DNA of 64,000 nt from the NCBI GenBank assembly GCA_036245805.1, contig BTRK01000003.1, positions 24,562,685 through 24,626,684 of the forward strand. The letters run 5' to 3'. Made by a program: the position numbers and the translations under genes. The stretch is from Pristionchus mayeri (Eukaryota > Nematoda > Chromadorea > Rhabditida > Neodiplogasteridae). How positions within the stretch are numbered: position 1 is the first letter of the stretch; each line of letters begins with the position of its first letter. Of this stretch, positions 55,212-64,000 are shown piece after piece. Below the pieces are notes generated by a model. It had not been told where the DNA came from, ran no database searches, and worked only from the letters and a program-made list of their open reading frames with translations.

Positions 55212-56703
55212 CACGGATCTCCTGTAAAAATGCAGGAAAATGAGACCCCTTTACGACAAAAAAATTGTGGATCACCGATTTCGCTGTAAACTTTAGAGCT
55301 GACCAAAGTGAGGGCGAGGAGAACGCCTGTCCTCTTCATTTTTCGAAATTTGCATTTTAAACGGAGTTATGACCTACCGCGTTGGAAGGCCGTATATCGG
55401 TCAGTTTTTCACCTACAGCGAGCGGATTTTTTTCAATCAACTCGTAATAGAGAAATCTACAAATACGTTCCCCAGCGCACCGTGAGGAAATGATGTCTTC
55501 ACATAGTTTCATGCGAAATACCGGTTTTCTCATCATAATATGCTAATTTTCTACCTTTTCTGATGGAAACATCACGATTTTTATTCTTGATTCGGATTCC
55601 CCATCCCCGAAATAGGGTACGTGCATAGTTCATTGGTTGTCGTAGGTCGAGGATCATACCGGCACTCAATAGGGAGAACATAGTGCAATTTTTGAATGAA
55701 ATATGTTTTGGTACGCATCTCCCTTCCAACTTATGCAAATGAAAGAACTTGTACCACTTTTGGATGCCTCTCCAGTAGGTCTCCAACAATGACTCAGGGG
55801 TACGAAACCCTGAAGTTAGCCGTTTTCGAGTTATGGAGTAAAAACCCTTTTCAATGGATCTCACAGAGAGAATTACATTTTCTTCAAAAAAATATTACAA
55901 ATCCTAGATCTCCATACTGAGTAGCGATGTCTACATCCCCATGTCAAGACAAACGAACTATGTACATAAGTCAATTTCAAGGTGGAGAATCCGAATCAAT
56001 CATAAAAATCGAGAAGATACAATATTATAGTGGACTTTTGGGACCATTTCGCCTCAAATTTCTGAAGAACAGTTCAATACAACTAGTTTTTACTCCGTAT
56101 CTCGAAAAAGGCTAACTTCAGGGTTTCGTACCCCGAGTCATTGTTGAAGACCTACTGGAGAGGTATCCAAAAGTGGTCTCACTTCTTTCATTTGCATAAG
56201 TTGGAGGGGAGATACGTACCAAAACGTTTCATTAAAAAATTGCACTATGTTCAAATTATCCCTACTGAGTGCCGATATGATCCTCGACCTACGACGACCA
56301 ATGAACTATGCACGTACCCCATTTCGGGGATGGGGAATCCCAATCAAGAATAAAAATCGTGATGTTTCCATCAGAAAAGGTAGAAAATTAGCATATTATG
56401 ATGAGAAAACCGGTTTTTGCATGAAACTATGTGAAGACGTCATTTTCGCACGGAGCGTAAGAGAACTTATTTGTATATTCCTCTATTACGACCAGAGAAA
56501 AAAATCCGCGCGCTGTAGGTCAAACACTGACTGAGAAACGGCCTTCCAACGCGGTAGGTCATAACTCCGTTTAAAATGCAAATTTCGAAAAATGAAGAGG
56601 ACAGGCGTTGTCCTCGCCCTCACTTTGGTCAGCTCTAAAGTTTACAGCGAGATCCTCGATCCAAAAATTTTTTTCGTCGCATCGGTTCCTGCACAGTACA
56701 GGT
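55212..56703. mobile_element. CACGGATCTCC palindromic element, copy C
   Basis: Intact left end CACGGATCTCCTG. The right end has lost its terminus (only GGTTCCTGCA and ACAGG remain). Arms about 55212-55900 and 56080-56703. Lies upstream of rab-18. Confidence 0.78.
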
Positions 56704-57165
56704 CAACCAAGAAGAATCATTTAAAACTCACGACTATCTATAAGACAACTGACAATACTGAAGATACTCAAAGAGAGCTAACATAAGAATAAGATAACAT
56801 AAGAATTCGCTTATAAGAGTAACTCATGAGTAAACACATGATGTCATTCATACTGTATTTGGGAGTAGATGTTCATCAATAATTGATTTTAATTTTTTTA
56901 TCTCTTTGGTATACCCGAAAGCCGTTGTTTTCATCTCCCTAGCATAAAAGTAGATTTTTTTTAAAATTTTGTTCTGTAAAGATATGACGTTTTGAATATT
57001 TAATTAACTAAAAATGCAAAAAATATATAAATTTAAACTCCCGAGTGAACCTCCTCAACTGACTCTTTTCCGGCTTCCATTTTGGCGCGAAACACGATTC
57101 AGATTCAGAACTTTTGACTCACTAAATATACGTTCCTATTTGAGATTGCTTCTCTTGGCACAACG

Positions 57166-58179
57166 ATGAACAACTCGTCATACATGCATCACGAGCCAAG
57201 AACACTCGATTTAGTTGGCAACTTTCTTAAGAAGCTCGATTTACCTTCTGCAAATAAGGAAGATCTCTTCGAACGACGCACTACGGAATGGTGAGAAACC
57301 ATCGATTATTGAATCATATTGTATAGTAATCATTTTGCAGCATGGGTCTGAATTCGATCATTGACAGAATTTCTTCGAATTCTAGCACTACCGAACAGAA
57401 CATTGAGAGAAACAAGAAAGACTGCTATTCATGCGCTCGCGATATAGTGAAATATGAAGAAGGTAGGCCCACTGGGGGTTTGACGAAAAATCAAATTGTA
57501 ATATCTCAGTCCAGAGTGGTGACATCACGTGATACCACTTCGTGGTTGGTATCATCACCTTATTACTAGTGGCGAGCATCTGCCCTGAGGGTTTTATAAG
57601 TGGCGCCAATGTTATGAGTTTTTATGTAAATATAGGGAGTCATGGTTCCAACATTTGCATGGCCCCTATACATGAAAACTCATAGAAGTGATGTCACTCA
57701 TAAGCTCTCAGGGTAGGTAGTGCTCGTCACTAGTAATGATACTAGGTCGGATACGAACTATGACGTCATGCCGCCATTGATATATAAAAGGCTGCATTTC
57801 GTCCGACTTACAAAATAACATTGTTAGCGCCTTAGTAATCAGATGATACCAACCACGAGGTCGTATCGTCACTATTGGCTTAGATATTTCAATTTGCACT
57901 TTTGTCGTACCCCGCCCACTGTAGTAGAATGAGCTTTTTCCCGCGATATAAATGAAATAATCAGAGAAAGAAAACTTGACAAGAAGACTCAATATTGCCA
58001 AAAGTGAACTCTCCAAATGGACAAAGAAACGAGAAGATGAAGAATTAGTGATAGAAACATGCATCAAAGAGAAGAACTTCATGGAAGATCATCGTGTGAA
58101 GGCAATCAAACGTGAAGTTCTATTTATACTATGTATCGTGCAACATTTATTGCAGATTCCGATTCTTCGAGCTCAATAG
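57166..58179 (+). CDS. Unrecognised small coiled-coil protein
   Basis: Exons 57166-57290, 57341-57462, 57965-58116 and 58156-58179 join in phase to about 140 residues. It starts MNNSSYMHHEPRTLDLVGNF. The middle (TTEQNIERNKKDCYSCARDI then KENLTRRLNIAKSELSKWTK) is charged and heptad-like, predicting a coiled coil. Last-exon choice is uncertain because it adds only a few residues before the stop. It faintly resembles the start of afadin/alpha-actinin-binding (SSX2IP) proteins, but I would not assign it. The 502-nt second intron contains a GTCGG...TGACGTCA repeat module. Confidence 0.6.
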
Positions 58180-58410
58180 CCAATGATGGATACAAAGGAA
58201 TCGAGTTTCTTTGAGTATTCGGTGATACGTTCTATTCCCTATCATGTTATTCGCTAATCGTGTATATTTCTTTTGTGACAAAGATTGATTTGCACTGCGA
58301 GAGGATGTAAATGAGTGTCGTTCATTGGTGGAGGGGGTTCACTCGGGTGTCGGTTGTCGAGGGGGGATGGCCGTCTCTCGAATGCCGAATTGAGCAGTGG
58401 GGATGCAGCT

Positions 58411-59722
58411 ATGCTCAAGGGGGGAGAAGTCATCCAAAATCGATACCACGTCATGCGAATGGTCAATATTGGCGGGTTCGGCCAGGTACTCCTTTCTACT
58501 TTGATTTTGGCGGCACGTAATCTAGCTAAGGTATTCCTGGGAATTGATCAAACTAACGGAAGTCAAGTGGCCATCAAAGTGGAATCACTCGCGGCGTCTA
58601 TTCAACTTATCGATAATGAAGTCGAATGTCTTCAAAATGCCGCTCTATATGTAATTGACAGTAATTGATATCTTTCTCTTTTGGGAAGCCATTGATTGAA
58701 GGGAAGTTGGCCATCTCCGATTGTACAGTTATACTCGTCTGGTTGCACTCAATCTGTCAGATACATGGTCAGTATCCCCTTTGTCGTCTTGTACAAGAAG
58801 ATGAGTAACTGACGAGAGTATTCGAGGTCATGGAACTTGTTGGTCGGAATGTACGAGAACTGAAGAAATGGACTACATGTGATCGATTCTCTATCTACAC
58901 TACTCTTTGGATAATGCGAGAGATGGTCTCCTCCCTCCAATTTCTCCATTCTACTGGTTGGATTCACAGGTATTTGTTCGATCTGATGTTGTGCCTGTAG
59001 AAGGAGTATTGCAGAGACGTGAAGCCTCCTAATTTCTGTGTGTCTCTGGAGGGCCAACGTCGACTGTATCTCGTCGACTTCGGAATGAGTCGTCGATTCA
59101 GGGAAAATGATGGAAGCATGAGAAGAAAAGAGGCGAGATCCTCATTCCATGGAACGGTGAGGGGAGAAACTAATTAGAGTGATGCTTAGTGTTGTTGTAG
59201 GTTCGATACGCGTCTCCTGGATGTCATTCTAACAGAGACGTTTCTCGATTCGATGATCTCTGGTCAGTGTACTACATCGCATGCGAGAATGCTCTGGGTG
59301 AACTCCCATGGAGACACTCGAATGAAAAGGAAGTTGTGAGAAAGATGAAGACCGAACTCGATTTGCGTCATCCCCATAGCTGGAAGGTAGTGTATTGTCT
59401 GTGGTCTAGACTGGGAATGGGTTTGTCAGATGATGGATGCCCCCCTTTCTATTCGTTGTCTGAGAGACACTCTGGTCTCATCGGATGCAGATGAGGAGAT
59501 CAGTTTCTACAGAGAGCCCCCCTACTCGGCCCTCAATCAGAGTACAGTGAGTGCCCCCTCCCCTCTCCTCTCAATGCGTGAATTGAGACTCACGAGTTGT
59601 CTCGTCTGGGATGGCAGGACAAATGGTCGATGTTGGACTGGGAGATTCCCCGTGGAATGGAGGGAGACACTGCTCCGCTCCCATCTCTCCCTCTCAATCA
59701 GTCTGCCTACTTCTTCCCATAG
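58411..59722 (+). CDS. TTBK/CK1-like protein kinase
   Basis: Exons 58411-58485, 58531-58650, 58702-58766, 58827-58969, 59015-59156, 59201-59386, 59430-59546 and 59588-59722 give about 325 residues. Motifs in order: glycine loop IGGFGQV, ATP-site lysine in VAIKVES, MELVGRNVREL, catalytic HRDVKPPNF, metal-binding DFGMSRRF, HGTVRYASPGCH in the activation segment, and DLWSVYYI. HRD and DFG are intact, so it is probably active. VGRNVREL and KPPNF place it in the CK1 superfamily, tau-tubulin-kinase-like branch, which is much expanded in nematodes. An upstream open frame without ATG (from 58315) was not used. The substrate is unknown. Confidence 0.88.
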
Positions 59723-61320
59723 AATCGATAAACGATATCTTTGCTATTTCCCCAGCCTTGTCTATCGAAATATATCATGGGGTTGATTCTCCCGTTTGTT
59801 CTATCGCAGTGATGTGTGTATACTTGTTCAGCACATGATTCCATTATAGATGTATTCGCAATCGTTGCAAGAGGAGACGTGTCACGACAGATCTGCGCAT
59901 GAAAGTCAGTTCGTTATTGTCCTCCCGAATTTCTCGGAAAGCTTTTTTTTAGTGTACTCCTAGTGAATGGTTTACTTTCTGACGCTCACTAATAACAGAT
60001 TAGAGAGCAGAAGTAAAAGAGGGGAGGATAAAATGAAGTTGCACCTAGTCGGATTATATCTGGATGTGGACTCTAGTATCTCGTCGTTTCCTCTGTCTAA
60101 CAAGTTACTTGAATAGGTAGGAGTCCATCGTAATGTTGTCTGCACTTTGCAGGACTTGCATTTGATTCCTCTTCTCTACTCTAGATGGTTATCTCATTTG
60201 CGCCCTCTCTCCTCCATTCTAGCCTCTCCCCTTTCTTCCTATTACCACTTCCTCTCATCTCTAGTTAGTCCCTCAGCATATTTCATATCAGCAGGAGGCT
60301 TCTTTATCCTCCCTCTCCCATTCACTTCAATTCCTCACCAGACCCTTCCTTCTCCTACAGCTGTTGCTCTATCTCCCTATCCTTCCTCTCCTTTCCTCAT
60401 TCTCTCTCTTTTCCTTCTTCTCCTTTTGTGGTCGTCCTTCTATCGATCGTTCTTCTCTATTCCGGGTCCAGTTAACAACTAGTCAACCTTATAATCACAG
60501 TTTGCCCCCCTCTCCTCCATTCTCACATCAATCTCTTCTTTTCTATTGTCCCTAACCTTCCTCCTTATCTTCTATAATCGTTGTCTTCAATCTCCACTAT
60601 AATCGTTGTCTTCAATCTTCTTTCGGACTCTCATTTCCCATTTCCTCCTTTATGTTCCCCTAGTGGAAACCCTTACTGCTTTGTTCATCTCAAGAGGAAG
60701 GGATAATGACACAACACACCTATCAACTACTCACTCTAGAGAGAGGGGTCACTCCATCTCTCTCTCCTCGTTTCTCTGTGCCTCTGTTCCCTCTGCCCCA
60801 CCACCTGTATCCTCCCTCTGTCTCATCCCCCTCCCGTTCCCTCCTCCCCCTCCCCTCCCCCTCCCCCACACCCTCCACTCTCATCAACTGAACTTGTACC
60901 ACTGACTCATAGTGTGTCTTCACTCCCCATCTTGAATTCAATTTGATTCAATCTCCTCCCTCTACCACATTCCTTCTTTCCCTCTCCTCTCCTTCCCATC
61001 TATCGGATCCATCTTCTCATCTCGCCCCATCCTTTTTCCTCATTCTGACCCTTTTCTCACCCTCCCTTCTTCTTTGCTCTCTCCTTCATTCTGCTTCGAT
61101 CACTTCTCATCCCTCTTCCAGCTTCTCTTCCCGTCTTCTCTCGTATTTCTTCTAGTCTTCTTTCCAAATCGAGGAGGGATCGTGTTGACTGCACAGAGGG
61201 AGAATACAAATCCGTGTCGTCAGGTCTGTTCTCCATCGATAGTCGAATACTTTGGGGATGGTCTAGATTGGAGGGAGGGTGGTGTAAATGGTGGATGATG
61301 TGTATTGAGAAGAGGATAAG
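59723..61320. other. Pyrimidine-rich intergenic tract
   Basis: About 60150-61160 is strongly C+T-rich on the + strand (many TCTCC, CCTTC, CCCTC words). Its many long ORFs are low-complexity artefacts. No gene is recognised between the kinase and the formin. Confidence 0.6.
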
Positions 61321-63293
61321 ATGTCCGTCTCGAGTGCTTCTCCCTCCTCGATGCCCCCCGAGGAGGAGCTGCAGAGACTATTCGAAGCTGTCCTCGTGAG
61401 TCGTCTCTCGTTCATGGTTCACTCACTAGACAAACGAGATTAAGTTGACTAAGAACTACCATGTAGCTCTCATTTCATTTTCTAATTGCTTAGTTCTTGA
61501 AAATTATAGAAGCAAATGGACCTTCCTGTGGACAAAGTGAGAATACTCAAACAGTATGACAATCAGAAGAAATGGCAGTTGGTGATGGATCAGGTGAGAG
61601 ATAGGGATATTTGAGAGAGAGAAATGATTGATTATGACCAACTGTGATCATAACGATGGAAAAAAACGAGACATGAAGTTAAGGATTGTATTCGTAATTC
61701 CGTTGTTGCTGTATTTTGAATATGTGGCAGTAAGAGTGGAAAGTAAGGTGTTGCAGAGAGGAGTGAATCAAGCAGTCCCTCCATCGGTCTATCTAGAGAA
61801 ATTAGTCATTCTGTGCGATAAAAAGAATCTAAAGAAGGTCAGAAATTATTCATACGCTTATAATTATTTGGTCAAGTTCACCTAGACAGTATCTAATATG
61901 AATGATGTTCGTACTGAGAGTATTCAAAACTGTAGAGGAGTAGAATCAAAATTTACTATTTTGAATTATTTAAGCGGAAGAAGATTCTGGGCGACGAAAC
62001 ATCTACTAAAGTTCTGAAGCATATCGAGATATCTTTAAGAACCAATTCTGTCGAGTCAGTTGTCAAATGTATTTACTAGAGAATGGAATTGACTATTCTG
62101 CCCTCTCGATTTCCCCTATTCTCCTTTCCCTCATCTCAAGTACTACTCGTGTTTAGAATGAGTCTCCCCACTTCTCATCGTGTAAACTATAAAGATTGTA
62201 AGAGCAAAATAGGCTAACCGAGACTATTTCTCGTGAGGAGAATGCAATGGTGGTGGAATAAGAAATGGGCAAAGTGTACTTTCCAGCTGGGTTTATCAGT
62301 TCCTCAATGAAGATGGGTTGAAGCTTGTCGTGGAGTATCTCAATCAGCTTCTCAACGAGGCAGTCACGTCAGTTTTATTTCCAATTATCTTCATTGAAGC
62401 ATGTCGTTTTTTCTACTCGAACGATAATATAACATTAGCAGAACCATTCATTTTTAGCAACAATTTTCTCTAAATAAATGATTGCGTCTAAATTAGCAGT
62501 GATAATAATAGTAAATAGAAGGATATAAATATGAATACAAATAGATTGTTGTAAATGTCAGGGACCCCCTGGAAGGCGAAGCTCCGTCTACCCTGCCCAC
62601 TCTTCTCAGAAGGAACTCAGGTGAGGAGAAGAGGGAAGAATGAGTCACCAGATGAGACAGTGATCTCATGAGGGTAGCCAAGTGCACGGATGTGATTGGG
62701 GTATGAGTAATTCGGAAACTTACGCTAAAGTACTGCAATCACGTCACTTAGAACGAGAGATATTTCAAAGAGAAGATGCGGAACGATGAAAGTAGTTATT
62801 TGCTGACTCGAGCTGCTCTTCCAATGGGAGGATACACGAGTGGAACGACTCAATTGTTGATTTCTTAGTACAACTCTAAATATTTGAAATGAGAAAGTGT
62901 TGGAGGGGCGACTGCTCGATTGAAGACGCTGAAGAATGTGGGAGATCTGGAAGATGACGTTCATGTCTCAGTCTCCTGTCTCAGAGCAATCATGAATAAT
63001 AAGGTTCCCTTCCTATCATTGTCAGGGGGTGGGCAGGGACGAGGGGCCAATTGTCATACTTCACACTTTCGGGAAACAGCTCTCTAGACTTCAAATTGCA
63101 AGTGCTATCGGATGATCAATGTCCCAACCCATAAAAAACGGGAAATTTTTAATCTCTTAAAGTAGTGTATTTTTTCAGTCGTTGGGAAATTAAATTGACT
63201 AAAGTATAATTTTGAGAAAGGTCTCTCGATGGTTTTCGAGTATCCACTGGCAATCTATTGCGTGGTGAGGAGTCTTCTGCATCAGAGTCTCAG
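61321..63293 (+). CDS. frl-1: FRL/FMNL-type formin, N-terminal part (continues past the window)
   Basis: Exons 61321-61395, 61510-61593, 61748-61837, 61975-62054, 62287-62367, 62562-62620, 62894-63003 and 63217-63293. Starts MSVSSASPSSMPPEEELQRL. Features of the FMNL GTPase-binding/FH3 region: QMDLPVDKVRIL, YDNQKKWQLVMDQ, PPSVYLEKL, LKHIEISLRTN, WVYQFLNEDG, DDVHVSVSCLRAIMNN. Family role: Rho-GTPase-regulated actin nucleation; the FH1/FH2 domains must lie to the right. A donor GTATGC ends the last exon seen, followed by a repeat-filled intron. Exon 62562-62620 is the least certain. Confidence 0.88.
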
Positions 63294-63489
63294 GTATGCC
63301 TTCCCCTCATTGACAGGAGTCTGTTAGTGCAGGGGCTATGAAGGATTGAGTCGAGCGAACAATTATGTTTGTCCTCGAGAGGATTAGGTGCTGGAGTTAG
63401 GAACGGGGTCGTTTTTTCGATTCCTCCCGCCTCCAAAATTTCTTTTCGCTCCTCTGACAATCTTACATGGTGACCACGGTAGAGTAGCG

Positions 63490-63690
63490 GCGGTGAGGGA
63501 CCGCACGGTGTGACATGCGGTCCGGTGCGCATTTAAATGTATGAAAACGTGCGAGTCGCAAGGCGGGAAAATTCAAATGCTACTTTTTTGGATCCAAATT
63601 TCAGGGTTTTCCGTGTAAGATACCACTTTTGGACTTTTGCCAAGTTTTTATTTTGAATATCACGGTAAGATGTACCCCCGTGCGCGATCC
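63490..63690. repeat. Terminal fragment of the CACGGTGTGACA element family
   Basis: CACGGTGTGACATGCGGTCC, then GGTGCGCATTTAAATGTAT, matches the complement of 8965-9030. 63600-63675 matches the complement of 4608-4672. Confidence 0.7.
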
Positions 63691-63794
63691 CAAGAATCTA
63701 GTGTCATGAGCGAGGCATACGGATACACAGTGCAGAAGTCTCACGCTTGTAGGGGGGGGCTCATCCAACGTTCGGCGATCGCCAAGGCTTTGAG

Positions 63795-64000
63795 CGCGTA
63801 AGCAAAGATTCAAGGACTTTGAGTACTTACAACATGCTGAAAATAGCCGATATTCGTAAAGTTTTAGCAATTTAGAATACTTTCAGCGCTGTGTAACCCT
63901 AAATTGGTAAAACTTTTCAAAAAAAATAAAATTTAACCAACATCGGGTACTTTTAGTGCTTTGTAAGTATTCAAAGTCCTTGAATCTTTGCTTAGCGCGC
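63795..64000. repeat. Inverted repeat at the right edge
   Basis: GCAAAGATTCAAGGACTTTG (about 63803) is mirrored at about 63974-63993. The rest of the unit is cut by the window end. Confidence 0.7.

Noticed and set aside
57166..58179. SSX2IP/ADIP assignment for the coiled-coil gene
   Set aside because: Similarity is limited to generic coiled-coil composition; left unnamed.
60147..61298. Several 60-110 residue ORFs in the pyrimidine tract
   Set aside because: Low complexity (Ser/Leu/Pro), overlapping in multiple frames.

Overview
The window is nuclear DNA from a nematode, most likely a free-living rhabditid; I do not claim a genus. Evidence: seven or eight intron-rich protein genes with short introns (34-60 nt is common) and TTTCAG-type acceptors. 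An acceptor lies immediately upstream of the start codon in SRP9, nono-1 and rab-18, as expected for spliced-leader trans-splicing. A run of exactly 500 N (46588-47087) shows this is a draft scaffold.

Host genes in order. SRP9 (+, exons 2148-2224, 2283-2376, 20432-20491) has an 18-kb second intron. An oxysterol-binding protein (OSBP, -, 20796-26396) is essentially complete. CDK5RAP1, the mitochondrial tRNA methylthiotransferase (-, about 33650-42566), has its last exon unresolved. A DBHS/NONO RNA-binding protein (+, 44120-53336) diverges from CDK5RAP1, is interrupted by the N gap and carries a one-base frameshift. rab-18 (-, 54063-55081) is complete. A small coiled-coil gene (+, 57166-58179) is unrecognised. 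A TTBK/CK1-type kinase (+, 58411-59722) follows, then the 5' half of an FRL/FMNL formin (+, 61321 to beyond the window).

Introns and intergenic space are packed with transposable elements, most of them palindromic. The SRP9 intron holds a 6.5-kb inverted-repeat element (2485-9030) with a hAT element inside it (5737-6783). It also holds a decayed mariner (10039-18923) split by a BEL/Pao LTR retrotransposon and a TA-flanked palindrome that itself contains a second palindrome. Elsewhere there are five copies of a TTAA-flanked MITE, a Tc1-like palindrome, a MULE-like element carrying acidic ORFs, a 169-bp Helitron, two LINE fragments, and three palindromes sharing a CACGGATCTCC terminus and, where both ends survive, 4-bp duplications.

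The most notable pattern is that elements from several superfamilies, judged by target duplications (TA, TTAA, 4 bp, 8-9 bp), have all become near-perfect inverted repeats. Many arms contain tRNA-like B-box modules. The protein genes are housekeeping genes with no evident shared pathway.
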